Below, piece by piece: positions 36,898 to 48,700 of a stretch of DNA of 64,000 bases. The stretch spans positions 2,416,001 to 2,480,000 of the forward strand of contig NC_092192.1 in NCBI RefSeq assembly GCF_043641665.1, written 5' to 3'. The notes beneath the pieces were generated by a model that made no database searches, had not been told where the DNA came from, and worked only from the letters and a program-made list of their open reading frames with translations. Every line of letters begins with the position of its first letter. Position 1 is the stretch's first letter. This DNA is from Enoplosus armatus (taxonomy: Eukaryota > Chordata > Actinopteri > Centrarchiformes > Enoplosidae). A program made the position numbers and the translations under genes.

Positions 36898-36959
36898 TCC
36901 TAGACGAGGGCCAGTGGACTCACAACCTAACAGTACAGAGCTGCACAGAAAAGTGAACT
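36898..36959 (+). CDS. candidate second exon paired with 36246-36303
   Basis: It follows a good acceptor (TTGCCTCCATCTTACAG). In the phase required by the first exon it reads LDEGQWTHNLTVQSCTEK and stops, with one possible N-glycosylation site (NLT). In a different frame the same DNA stays open to 37081 and reads as a Lys/Gln-rich helix-like segment (KVNCEANIKQQVQSDRKIQE and onward). That frame would need a phase-2 partner I cannot find. Both readings are weak. Confidence 0.2.
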
Positions 36960-37165
36960 GTGAAGCGAATATCAAACAGCAGGTTCAGAGTGACAGAAAG
37001 ATTCAGGAGAGAAACACGATGATGTGTAAAAAACTTGAAGCTGTCCTGAATAAACTGCAGCTACAGAGAAGTCAGGGTTGACTCTGCTGAGAAGAACACA
37101 GTCATCATCACAGTGACTGACTTCCCTTTGTCGAGCAGCCAGGAAGCATTATCGCGCACTTTAGA

Positions 37166-37171
37166 AATAAA
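37166..37171 (+). terminator. AATAAA polyadenylation signal candidate
   Basis: The hexamer lies 85 nt after the end of the open frame at 37081. It would suit a short plus-strand transcript starting near 36246. AATAAA is frequent by chance in AT-rich DNA. Confidence 0.2.
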
Positions 37172-37690
37172 GCAACAGCACTGGCACACTCCTAAAGGAA
37201 ATCTGGAAATAAGCTGCTCTGACTCCCCGAGTCAATGTGGGAGGATCGTTTAGCGACACAGCGGCCTGCTGAGTGGGAGGAACCGCTCAAAGATTACAAT
37301 ATCTGTCTTAAATCAGCCTTTGTTCTGCTTATTCATCCACAATAACAGACTTACTGGGAGCCTGAATTCACCGGTTTCATCTCGAAACATAAACAAATTA
37401 CTTATTACACATTAAAATGTCACATCTTTCACACAGTTAAGTGAAGTAAAGACACAGAAATGTGTTTAATTAACAGTTAAGCCCTTAAACGGATTGTTTT
37501 GGGGAAATTACAGTATTTCTTCCTGTTAACAAAGAGTTAGATGAACTCATTAGGGGCCTTTATGTGTCTGCATGCAGTTAGAGGTTGAACAGTGAGCTTT
37601 ATTAGATTAGCTTAGCTCATTTAGTGGATGTCTATAGGATCCAGTAAAGCAGCACTGAAATGCTAACAATCCTAATTAGCTAGTTTGCAC

Positions 37691-37730
<40 letters not shown>

Positions 37731-37731
37731 A
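37691..37731. repeat. (CAA)13 trinucleotide microsatellite
   Basis: About 40 bp of uninterrupted AAC/CAA units. Confidence 0.95.
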
Positions 37732-37804
37732 GTGCAGCTGAGGCTGATGGGAATAATTTGCAGCTATTTGGCCTCAAACAAAAGTAAAAACAAGTTAAAT
37801 GGAC

Positions 37805-37935
37805 TTCACTTATATATAGCTGGTGACCCAGCTGCCATGCAAGGTGCTGGCCATCGGGAGCAACTTGGGGTTCAGTGTCTTGCCCAAGGATCAAACCCCC
37901 TACCTGCTCTACTCTGCTGTACCTCCTGTGCAACT
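37805..37935 (-). repeat. interspersed repeat fragment
   Basis: The minus strand reads CTTGGGCAAGACACTGAACC, then CAAGTTGCTCCCGATGGCCA. I recognise this as a widespread teleost repeat. A related CCCTGAGCAAGGCACC block occurs at 44523-44540. Confidence 0.6.
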
Positions 37936-38009
37936 GCTAACGTGGCTAAAAATGTCAAACATTAGTAAGTTGATTTTTTGGGGTTTTTGGACGTCTGGTC
38001 GAACGAAAC

Positions 38010-38095
38010 AAGCAATAAAACCACAAGCTAAACTAATGACATTCCCACCGGCCTCAAAGCACTTTGTGTCTAGTGCTAACATGGTGAACATTTGA
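38010..38095 (+). repeat. dispersed repeat family D1, short fragment
   Basis: ACTAATGACATTCCCACCGG, then AGTGCTAACATGGTGAACAT, match the middle-right part of the D1 family. Confidence 0.55.
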
Positions 38096-41000
38096 CCTCC
38101 TTTAAGACTTTTAATGGATATGTATTTTTAAGTACAAATTTGAATGCAGTTTTACTTTATTACCTGAGTATTCCTAAACTGATCTACATACTTCTTCCAT
38201 CACTGCCAGGTTGCTGTGTTAACGGCTGAAACCTCCAGCTGTAGCTACGAATCCTTCGACCAGACTGTGTTTGTCACGGCTGCAGTGTTTTCAACCTCGT
38301 CTTATCCAAAAGGATCAACACGCTCGATTTCATCAACATGCTGCTCCACATTCTCAGTCCATTCACACCTCTGTGCTGCCATATGCGGACCGAATGTGCC
38401 AACACAGATCATTGTTAGATATTACAGAGATATTTCACTGCATCATCTCAGTTTCAGTCAAAAAAACATTCACTACGAGGAAAGAAAACTGTGCCACTCC
38501 CACTTTACTGACAAGGAGGCATTCTGTGCTTTAGCTTCAGAGAGTTGAAGGAATAATTCATGTCTGCTGAGGGAAGGAAAACCCTGGTTATTCCCCCGGC
38601 AGGGCAGAGTACAGTAGATTAGAGCAGAGAGAGCCGGTGACCAGAAAAGGAGAATGTGTGTCGAGATGTTTTTAGCTGGAGCACAAAGAATGAGTCAGGC
38701 AACCCTCGGCCTGCTGGGATATCGCTCCTGCAGACACAGAAACAGGAATAGAGGGAAGGAGGGAGGGGCTGGAGGAGGGATGGTTTCATCTTTTAGTGGA
38801 TAGAGAGTTTGTATGCGTTCTTACAGCTTGGACTTAAGTGTTTCCTCTCTCTGCCAACCTCAACAAAAGCAATTAAACTCTTTTATTCCAGCCCCACAGC
38901 ATCACCATCTAATGGAAAAACAGTATTTTTGTCTTATTGTAGATTAGAGGATGTCATCAGACAGCGCGGCCGTGCTCCATGCCAGGACGCCACATGGGGT
39001 CCCAACATGCTGTTTTCCCTGCAGACAGATGGCCGCTCTCTGCTCCTTACAGAGGACAGAGGGCCGGATCCTGTTTGTTTTCTTTCTTTTACGTCTGTAA
39101 TTGTTGACAGTGAAGAAGAGGAAGGGCAGCTGCTGGCCCGAGTCCAACAGGACGGCATGCTGCATCATCTGCTTCAGCGCACTACAGCACCGCTGAGACC
39201 AGGACATACTGCTGCATCAGAACATCAACACGGTCAACATGTTGCAGCAGCAGCAGTACGAGCAGTTGTAGTTGAAGTAACAGAGACAGGAACAGTTCTG
39301 GAGTCTTTATTAGCACGTCGAAAGTCAATCAGTCGACATTTTCAACATGTTCCTTTGAAAGCCGTGAAGTGAGTTTTTATTTAACTTATATAACTGAAGC
39401 TCTTTCAGTGCAGAGGCCTAATAATTAAATATTCAAGCTGTGTGGCTCTGCGTGGCCTGCCTGCCACCATCTTATTCATTTTTTATTATAGAAGGCCAAA
39501 ACCTGAGACGGCAGTGTTTTTGCCAGCTAAAGAGTAAGTACCCCCTCTGATTCTGCCACGAGCCCGGCTTCCTCAGCACATAGCAGATGGGAGGAGGTGT
39601 GGCATTGTGACTGGGTAGTATGAGATGATGTGGGGGGTATGTGGAGACATGCTCCACTGTGACCGACTACTGCACAACGTAGCATGGATAGCAATGTGCA
39701 TTCACGTGGTGCTGGTGGCCAGAACTTTCCAGCCATGAGCAGCTAAGCCATGGAGGCCAACGACTGTGTGGGTACCTATGTCGGGGCCAGGTGAGCATAT
39801 AGGTGTCTGTGTTTGAGTTCCTGTACAAAGTCGAGTATTTAAATTACAGGATCCTACAGACATTACTGTTCGTCAGCACTAAATGTCTATAAAAGTTTAA
39901 GATATATCAGTTGCCGGTGGGCGTGTGCTGAGTTTTAATAAATCCCTTGTTCATGTAAGACGTCATCTCTCCACCGGCGTCCATGAAAGCTTGTTAGCTT
40001 ATGAACCGGGTTAAATTAGCTTAGCACCAGAAGTACCCAACCACAGTAGTGGTGGTAATGGGTAGTAGTGGAAGTGGTAGTAGTAGTAACAGCAGTGGCA
40101 GGAGTACCAGTAGTAGCAGTAGCAATGATAGCAGGAGTGGTATTAGTAGTAGAATCATAGTAGTATAAGTCGGTCCTAATGTCCTGTAATTAGTAGTAGT
40201 GTAGTAGTACTAGAAGAAAGATTCAGTGGCAGGAGTAGTAATATAGAAGTAAAAGTAGTAGTAGCAGTTGTACTGTAATAGTAACAGCAGTAGTTATGTT
40301 AAGTTGTCTGTTGAACAGACTGCGTCACTCGTCCTTATCCATGTGACTGATCACTCTCTGTAATCTCCATAGTTTACTCAGACACTGTGTACCTGATGAG
40401 AAACTTTCCATCAACTCTGATATCACTTAAAATGAGACCATTTATCTTAAACCATAAAAAAACAATGGAAAACCACTCTGACTGTAACCATTGAGTCACA
40501 TTTACGTCACATAAAAGCATCACTTAAAAAGATAAAGTGCATCCAGAGCTGCAGTGTTTGAAAGTATTATGCAGAGGTCACACAGTGTGAGGCACATTTA
40601 AAATAATGTCTGGCTTAAGTGAACGAGTTATAACATCACTCTGACTGAGATTCACAATATTCACAATTTTTTTAAATTCCGGCTTCGTGAACAACACGTC
40701 CATAAAAACAAGCTCCTGAAGCTACAGTAATTCAAGAAGAAAAGATTGTGTTTCCTCCAGAGAGGATCAACAGACCTTTCAGACCACATTACACTTACAG
40801 CTGTTTTCTATTAGTTTACACACAGTATCTGATGTAACTTTGCAGAAACCAGGACATGACAGTGAGGTGGATGTAGGTGGGGTCTTGAGGGAAAAACTGC
40901 ATGTTGTTATTCAGGTTTATTCAGAGAGGGAAACTGATGACTTCTGATGGAAAAACCATCATTTTATGATTGTCAGAGGAAAAGACTCAAATCACAAACA

Positions 41001-41224
41001 GATGTTAAGATACGAGGTGATTCAGTATGCAGAGTAGCATGTTTTTGTATTATATCCTGTAATGAAAGAAACATAGGCCTCTAAAATGTTTGGACATCTG
41101 GGCTACGTCAACTATCTCTCATATTTTAATGACAAACAGCAGGAGATACATATGTGACACAACACAAATAAACGCAGTGGGGTTTAAAACAAGCTTTTAA
41201 TTCATAAAAAAGGTCATCAAAAGC
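38096..41224. other. gene-free stretch with a GTA-rich patch
   Basis: No exon was recognised. The plus-strand frame of 187 codons at 38809-39372 is the longest non-repetitive ATG frame in this part of the window. It has no recognisable domain and is GC-richer than its surroundings. A degenerate trinucleotide patch lies at 40025-40310. Confidence 0.5.
40025..40310. repeat. degenerate (AGT)n / (AGC)n trinucleotide array
   Basis: Many AGTAGTAGT and AGCAGTAGC blocks are interspersed with unrelated bases over about 285 bp: an old, decayed trinucleotide repeat. Confidence 0.85.
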
Positions 41225-41760
41225 AGACTAACCTGGAGAAGGCCTGGTTTGCAGTAGAGCCATTGGCATACAAAATTTCTTTATGTATAGAGCAGTGGTT
41301 CTTAACCTTGTTGGAGGTACTGAACCCCACCAGTTTCATATGCGCGTTCACCGAACCCTTCTTTATTGGAAAAATAAAATGTGTCATCACGAATCATATG
41401 AGTGAGGTGTGTGTCTTGACCTCCACCGAACCCCTGAGACTGACTCACCGAACCCCTGGGGTTCGATCGAACCCAGGTTAAGAACCACTGGTATAGAGTA
41501 AATAGCATGGGGCCTAATACAGACCCTTGTGGGACACCTACAACCATCTGGAGACTTGAAAGGAAAAACAAGCTCTGTTCCCGTATAAGAACCCAATTTG
41601 AACTTTCAGAGTTTTGACAACACGAGTTGAAAAGGAGAAAAAAAAAGCGAAAAATCTGCTGGAATTCATCAAAAGCCGAGTGGGTGGAGCCGACAGCATA
41701 TAAGAAGGTATCGTCAGCATAAAAATAGACATTGCAATGTTCAGTTGGAAAATAATTGTC
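41225..41760 (-). pseudogene. rearranged LINE reverse-transcriptase remnants
   Basis: Minus-strand translation gives VGVPQGSVLGPMLFTLY at 41499-41543 and part of 41285-41292, a hallmark reverse-transcriptase motif. It also gives VYFYADDTFLYAVGSTHSAF at about 41672-41731, containing the catalytic YADD box. The order is wrong: YADD precedes GVPQGS on this strand, whereas in real elements it follows. After the GVPQGS piece a second, frame-shifted ILYANGSTANQAFSRL occurs at 41229-41277, homologous to the LYAVGST segment. Two broken copies or an internal rearrangement are therefore present. A hAT MITE interrupts the array. The element is non-functional. Confidence 0.85.
41293..41490. mobile_element. 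198-bp hAT-type MITE with perfect 8-bp target duplication
   Basis: The ends CAGTGGTTCTTAACCT and AGGTTAAGAACCACTG are perfect inverted repeats. The element is flanked by GTATAGAG at 41285-41292 and again at 41491-41498, an exact 8-bp target-site duplication diagnostic of hAT transposition. The interior has short CCGAACCCCTG repeats and no coding capacity. It landed inside the LTLY codons of a LINE remnant, so it is younger than that LINE. Confidence 0.95.
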
Positions 41761-43487
41761 ATTTATGGATGGAGTAAATAGGGAGTTTAATGTTGATCCT
41801 TAAGTTGTGGAAATGCAAAGATGAGTGTCTCATACAAATTGACTTTAGTATTGTTTTCCAACAACTTCTTTCTAACTGCTGATTTTATAAAGTGACCAAT
41901 TTCATCGACATTTCTTTCTGCCTCCTGGCTGCATCATTTGTAAGTCAAAAGTTCTTCTGCTGTGATTTTCTTGTTGCAAGATAGTTATGTGTTGGTGCAG
42001 AGAGGCAGTTACAGTTGCCATTTTTTTGGGACTAAATCCAAAACTTTCAGCGTTGTTCTACGGTTAACAGTTTTATCCCTCTGGAAATATCTGCCGTCGC
42101 ATTATCTACCTTTGTCCAGGAAGAAAAAAGGTACATCAACAAACAGTAAAACAGCACAGAAGTCAATGTACATCATCACTAGCGTTTTGGGGGTGGACAC
42201 ACTTACACAGTCTTCTACCAGTGCTATTAATAGCTGTGTGTGAACATAGCTGGGATTTTAGCTCAATACAAACTCAAGAGATTTTTAAGGGCAATTTAAA
42301 AGAAAAACTGCATATTTCTTGTGTTTGTAGGTCTGTCTGGAGGCTGAAAATAGTTCTCTTCCTCTCTCACACATTCTTTTCTTCTTCTTCTCTTGTTCAG
42401 TTCGTAGGATATTTTGAATTTCCCAGATGTGTTTCTAGCTGTACTGATGTGGTTTCACTGAACCGGCATGTTACTGTCAGAGCGATAACTCAATTACTCC
42501 TTATTGACCACGTCTTATCCAAAAGTGGCAATCAGTGTATTTTTGATGACGTTTACTTACTGATGGATTTACTGAACAGTGTGTTGGATGTATGATGTAT
42601 TATATAGTATGATATTTAACACATTTTATGAATTTTTACAAACTATATTATCTCTTAAAGCTATCCAGGACTGTGATAGGCGGTATAATGGTACAGGGCT
42701 TATTGCCTGTGCTTTCTAGCAGACTGCTAGTAGCATGAACAATTACGTGACTATGAACCTGTAATATATGTATCGATAAATTAGAGATTTTCATTTTTTT
42801 AGACACCCTGTTGTAAACATAATCAAGGTACGGCTTAGTCAACATCTGAAACCTTATATAAAAATATAGTAAAAAGCAGTCCAAAAATGCAATAAATCAT
42901 AAAAACATTATGTCTAAATCACCCAAAGGGTCAAAGAAATACTGCATTTGTTTTCATTTATGTATATAGATACATATAGGTGATTTATAGAGTTTTTTTT
43001 ACTTTATTCTGGAAGCAAAGGGAAGCCAATGAAAGGATACTTAAATTGGGGTAATTTGTTCTCTTCTCGTAGTTCCAGTTGAAAGCCTTGCAGCTCCATT
43101 TTGGGGCAATTCAAGTGGATTTAGTGTTTTTTTTACTGAGTGCTGAACATAGAGAGTCGCAATAATAAAGAATTAATAAACTTTCTTCATAGCAGCGGCA
43201 GACAGAAATGATTTGAGACTGAACACTGAATAACCCTGCGTTGTAAAATAAAATCCCTCCCACGTTTCTGAGGGTTTAGTTTGCACGAAGCCAAGGTGAC
43301 TTTGAACCTTTTATGATTCATTGTCATTTTAATTTACTGATAAATATGAAATACAATGATTGTGATATTAACTGTTGGTCATAACGCAGAGCTGTAATCA
43401 GCACTGTGTGAGATCACAGCTGCAGGGATGTTCCCTGTTCAAACATACAGGACAACATGCGCTGTGTGTTTGTGGGGGGGGGGGTGA

Positions 43488-43526
<39 letters not shown>

Positions 43527-44899
43527 GCATGCCACGCTTGAAAAGCTTTTCGATTGAGTCAGTGTGACACATTTATGAATAAAAGGCATGAAATCAGAGT
43601 GACTGAGTTGGACAGGAGAGGGAGAAAATCTCTCCATCCATTTCCTCCTCTCTCTGAGGGACAAACCCATTACACCTTCAGCTCGAATGCGAGCTACGTC
43701 ATGTTTTATACAACACAAAACGCACAGCGGTTAAACTGTGTTGTATATTTCACACAGCAGAGCAGAGCTGAGCGGGCCAACTGAGAGGAAAAGAAAAGAA
43801 AAGAAATGACCAAGAAAACAAATCAAACCAGCTCAAACCAAACTCTCCGGCAGCAGCGGAGCGTGACCGCACCGAGTTCTCCAGCCGCCTTATCGCTCGA
43901 CTCCAGACCGAGATCTCCCAGATCTGAGAGAGGCTTTGATGCTCACTGCTGCATGAACTCCAACAAGTGCTCAACAACTTCTCAGTGTGACTGTGTGGTA
44001 CAGCAAGGGTCAGAGGTCAGGAGAAACCCTGCAGCCCGAGAGGGACAGTTTCTACTGTTCGCAGATCCACAAATTAATCTGATCAGATTTGTTTCCAAAC
44101 CTGATATATCTTCTTCTTCTGTGCCAGCCATTAAAAACACATCAATGAGGTTTAAAGCGATCAAATACTAAGTGAATAAGATGTCGGTCAGTACCAGGTT
44201 TGATACACGGATCTAACAACAACTTGCTGAAACACAACATGTCCAATGTGTGTTACGTCAACAGAAAAGCTTCTGTACAAGAGTAAAGTGGAACACTTAA
44301 CCTCTACAATCTCTCTCTCTCTCTCCATTGCTCTCTTTGTTTACCTCTCTCTACTTCCCGTCCTCTCAGATCCAATCGATAACTTTCACCGAATAGTTTG
44401 AACGTTATTAATCCCCGAGGGGAGAGTGGAGCCATTACAGAATCAAATGAAAGGATGGAGATAAAACTGCATTAAAGGGCAGCAGGGTGCAACAGTGTCC
44501 TTGAAACAGAATCATCTGAAGTGCCCCTGAGCAAGGCACCCACTCACGGCCGCCTTTAACCCCGCTGCGCCAGAGCGTTCCACCGGCACCACTGGATCAA
44601 TGCTGCTGACGCTATCTCGCTCATAAAACATGGGGATTACTTTTGCTGACTGGAAGCAAAATCTCAATTTATAAAAGTAATGAGCCGCCAGATGAGCGAG
44701 ATTAACAGACATCTTGAAATCAGCTGCTTTAGCAGAGAGCTCCTGTCTGCTAATCCCTCCAATCTGTGATTCCACTCTGATAATTAGATTAATGGTCCGA
44801 CACGCTGCACCTCCAGGCTGCTCACAACAAAACCACTGATGGCAGGGGGTGGGGGGGCTGGAGACTCAGACAACCACAGCCGAATTCCCACTGGAGGAA
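41761..44899. other. gene-free stretch, partly decayed retroposon sequence
   Basis: 42000-42330 gives plus-strand fragments (TKSKTFSVVL, LWKYLPSHYLP) faintly like a LINE reverse-transcriptase tail. 43000-43130 looks like interspersed repeat. A run of 10 G followed by (GT)n lies at 43473-43525. 44480-44560 carries a common repeat block. 44590-44780 is rich in TAAT-core motifs and lacks simple repeats, so it could be a conserved non-coding element. No exon was recognised. Confidence 0.4.
43473..43525. repeat. poly-G run and (GT)n microsatellite
   Basis: A run of 10 G at 43473-43482 is followed after ten bases by about 33 bp of GT. Confidence 0.93.
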
Positions 44900-45268
44900 T
44901 GTCACCAAGTACAGTTATTTATATTTATTATATATTATACTTATTTCCATTTTAAGCTACTTTATACTTCTACTGCACAACATCACTCTGACAGCTTTGC
45001 AGATTTTACATTAAAAAACATACTAATCTTTATGCATTGTTAGATTATGTAATAATGAAAATACACATTAATACATAAGTAATAGTAATCCAATGATATA
45101 TATAACAAATGTAGCACTTTGAATGGTGCCATTTTGCAGTACATTGCATTACTGCTAATACGTCTACTTTTACTTACTGAACGCAGGACTTTTACATGCA
45201 GCGGAGTCACTGTGGTGATGCTACTTTAACCTCAGTAAAAGATCTCAATACTTGTTCCACCACAGCTG
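44900..45268. mobile_element. second copy of the CAGAGGTGGAAAG-type transposon, worn ends
   Basis: It contains AAGCTACTTTATACTTCTAC, CTGACAGCTTTGCAGATTTT and the terminus CTTGTTCCACCACAGCTG. These correspond to the element at 8430-8963 in the same orientation. The left terminus is eroded (ATGTCACCAAGTACAG). Confidence 0.65.
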
Positions 45269-46204
45269 ATTTCAGACACATTTTCCGTCTAAAAATGACA
45301 CGACTGTGTTTGCACAGCACGGCTGCTAAAGCACCGAGCTCTGGAAGACAAAAAGGGCAGGGTAAGACTTTTAACACAGTTCAACGTCACCTGGCAACGC
45401 ACTGCATGGCCAGTGGAATACATTTCTAGCAGATTACTTTGTCACAAGCAGAGTCTGGATTGCATTTTAACTTCTCACCTGTACGTGGAGCAGCCCCATG
45501 TTTATAACACGGTGCTATTTTCAGTCTGTCTTTTTGTTCTGCTGTTCTTTTCTTTTCTTGCCAGTACAATCAGCCTCCTGCCTTCCAAACATACAACTTA
45601 AAATTCTGTTTAGCAACTTTGGACGTCACCCTGGCGACTATCATCTATTATCTTGCTCTCCATCTTCAATATGTTTTTAAATCTTAAATGTATTATTTCT
45701 TTGATGTTTTTTTTTTACATATTAACTATGGGATTAATGTTACATTTAAGAAAATGAAGTTGTATTTTATATCCTACAGAGTGTATTTTTCTGTCTCCCT
45801 GTTGTTTCGTTGTGTCTCTGTCTCTCACTGGTTTAGCACCTTTGGCTCTCAGTGGGAGTCTGACAGAAATAGAGTCGAGTGTGCCGACCTCCTGCAGCCT
45901 GACTCTGTCTGTCACGCCCAACCTGCTTGGACGGATTTATCGGAGCTCTGCACTGTTTACTGCTTGAGTTGGCTTCATATGTCCAGGTGAGAATCACGCC
46001 AGTCCAACTCAGGTGGCACCAAATAGAGACGCTGAGCTACAATTACAGTAAGAGTGAGAATACATACTGTGCTCAAGTGTTTATGGGTAGACAGGGACTG
46101 ATGTTGGCATCTCATAAGCAGCAGTTCTTCATGCTTGGAAAGACAAGAAAACTGGACTGGTCTTATTGAACTTCTTCATGTATAAAAACAAGGACAGAGC
46201 GTCT

Positions 46205-46740
46205 GTCATGTTCTGCAGGGACAACCGAGCACCAACCTCCTGTAAACATTTTCCTCATGACTTTATGGTCTCAATCGCTAGTTTCAAGTCTTCTTCAATA
46301 CAGCATGATGCTCATTTTGTTAATTATGGTCCCATTTGGAGTAACATAGACGATAAAGCAGGGTATGCTTCAGGGCGGGGCTAACTTGTGATTGACAGGT
46401 CGCAACCACGGTAATAGGTAGGTAGGTGGGATAGAGGCGTTTGGTTGTATTAAAAGACACTCTAGGAGTCGGGTGTTGATGTTTTCCGGTGAGTACATTA
46501 ACAAGCAGCGACTTTGCACGGCGTAGCCAGGTACAGTCAGGTTGCAGGTGTAGGTAGGTGTGCATGGTGTCCTCTGGTTCTCAGATCCCCAGCTCCACCC
46601 TCTGTCCAAATATGGTCACTTCTGGTTCCAAAACACCAGAGATGGCGACGGCCAAAATGCCAAACTCGAGGCTTCAAAACAGTACTCCACAAACCAATGG
46701 GTGACGTCATTTCTGTTATACAGTCTTCAGTACTGCATCC
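46205..46740 (+). repeat. teleost interspersed repeat
   Basis: The blocks TTTATGGTCTCAATCGCTAG, AATACAGCATGATGCTCATT, GGCTAACTTGTGATTGACAG, GGCGACGGCCAAAATGCCAA and CAAACCAATGGGTGACGTCA form a sequence I recognise as abundant in teleost genomes. It is fairly well preserved. Overlapping open frames on both strands (up to 121 codons) are by-products of the repeat. Confidence 0.75.
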
Positions 46741-48324
46741 TATAATACCCTCCTTACATCTTAAACTCCAACCAAAGGTTATCTTGACTATCAAAATGTT
46801 CATATCTCAAACCCCTTGGCAGCATAATCCACTTCTCTACTGTCCACATGAACTCTTGCTGTGTTTTGCCAAAAGCTAAAAACGCAGACAAGAGTCATAA
46901 TTCACACGACTACTAGAGGTCACCGTCAGGAAAAGATAGCGTCTCCTTAAAGTCTACGCAGGCTGCTGAGAAGGTCGTTTTAAAATCTTCTTAATGAAAC
47001 AATCACCACCACGAAGAGCGTAAGAGGAAGTAAATTCAGTATTTTTGACTCTTGTAGAGAGAAGTTGGAGTCTCCATCTAGAGGCTGTTAGAGGAACTGC
47101 ATCTTATGGCAATTTTTGGCTTTCACGTTCAGCGTTCACGGTGTTTCCTCCTTTACGTGAACAAATGTTATGTATGATCACATCCTGCCTTCGTCTGTGT
47201 GTCCGTCCACTTCCCTGCCTTTCTCTATAACCGTCTCCTTCTCTGTCTTTGTCCCTCTGGACTCCACTCTCTGATAGGAGAAAAAAGACTGAAAAGGAAA
47301 AGACACAGACAGAAAGGATCTGTTCTGTTCCACCACATCCATTTTCAATTACAGGTACCATCCTGTAGGGTTATTTTTAGCCTGCACTGGATATCTATAG
47401 CCTCTTTTCTGAGGCGTCTGTCACCGATGCTGCTGCTAGTCCTTCACCTTTTCTATTATTTACATCTCCATTTAAATTCCAGCTATTTCACTGAGGCTCT
47501 CATCCAGAGTATTTCACCACAATAAAAGCAAAATAAGCATCAATTTTTATTGTAGATGAAAAGCAACCATTCAAATGGTTTGAACAGGGGCAGAGCTGCA
47601 GCAAACCGGCTCTATTCCTGTGATATCTGAGTGGCTGTGTGGGAGTGAAGAGGTGTCGGTGCAGAAATAAGAGAAATTAGAGCTCAGGCAGGAGGGTTTT
47701 TTTTAAAACTTAAAGATAGGAGGTTATTACAGCAAGCAAAGCACACAGATGTAGAAAAGATGATGTGATTTGTGAAAGGATGAGTGGCTATGTGAAGGTA
47801 AAAAAAAGGTTGAGGTAAACTCCAACACGACAAAAATATTCAGCTGTTTCTGAAAAATACTCCTGATGTTTTCCTGCTCTGAGCACCCAAAAACACCTGG
47901 TGATGCAAGTTGCATATAAGGTTCCCTTTACTGGTTAGTGCATTCTTCTTCTTCTACACTATGTGGCTATCATCAGTGTTGGACCTCTCTGACTGGGAGC
48001 AAAATCCCTGCAGCAGGTTCCAAAGCCTTTTTCTGCTCCGACATTCAACAGAACCGAGAGAGCACTAAACCAGCTCGAGGGAAATCAGTCTTCAAGCCAA
48101 GATTTGAGAGCACATAAGGGAAGATTTATGAGTTCTTTAGCGCCAAAATTGTGACACTTGATTTTGAGAAATGTTTGAGCACATGAAGCACACATGAGAC
48201 TGGTTGTAAAAGTATTTTCTCGCAGTAAATATGCATTTGAAAGTTGATTTTTAACCAAAATGAATAAATATATAAAACTGTAGGATTACTGTATGTTTGG
48301 TGCATTACATGGTTGAAAGACACA
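46741..48324. other. gene-free stretch
   Basis: No exon or structured repeat was recognised on either strand. Confidence 0.5.
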
Positions 48325-48700
48325 TGAACAGAGTATGTGGACACCTGGACATTACAGACACATGTAGTGAACCTGGCAGCACAACAGGATCAGTGAGGTC
48401 CAACACTGACGTTCAGTGATGAGGTCTGGCTCACAGTCCAGTTCCAGTTCATCCCAAAGGTGTTGGATGGGGTTGAGGTCAGGGTTCCAGTCAAGTTCTT
48501 CCACACCAAACTGGGAAAACCATTTCTATATGGAACTGACTTTGTGCACAGGGACATGCACAAATCAGGAAGAACACTATTGTCTAAAATAACATTGTGT
48601 GCACTAGCATTAAGATCTCACTTCATTGGAACTAAGTGGTCTAGACCAAAGCAGGAAAACAGACCAGAAGACAATGCGAGGACAACACTATAGTGTCCAT
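48325..48700 (-). pseudogene. Tc1/mariner transposase remnant, C-terminal half
   Basis: The minus strand encodes LDHLVPMK, a stop, then DLNASAHNVILDNSVLP. After a frame change it reads GVEELDW, then NPDLNPIQHLWDELE. These are the end of the Tc1 catalytic domain. The FQHD block carrying the second catalytic Asp is deleted, and the usual NPIEHLW has Gln for the catalytic Glu. With a stop and frameshift too, the enzyme is dead. The outer edges read GTGTCCACATACTC on one side and CACTATAGTGTCC on the other, as in Tc1-derived short elements of fish. The upper half of the protein is absent. Confidence 0.9.

Noticed and set aside
38809..39372. 187-codon plus-strand open frame
   Set aside because: No recognisable motif; overlapping minus-strand frames are equally open. 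The region is simply GC-richer, so stops are fewer.
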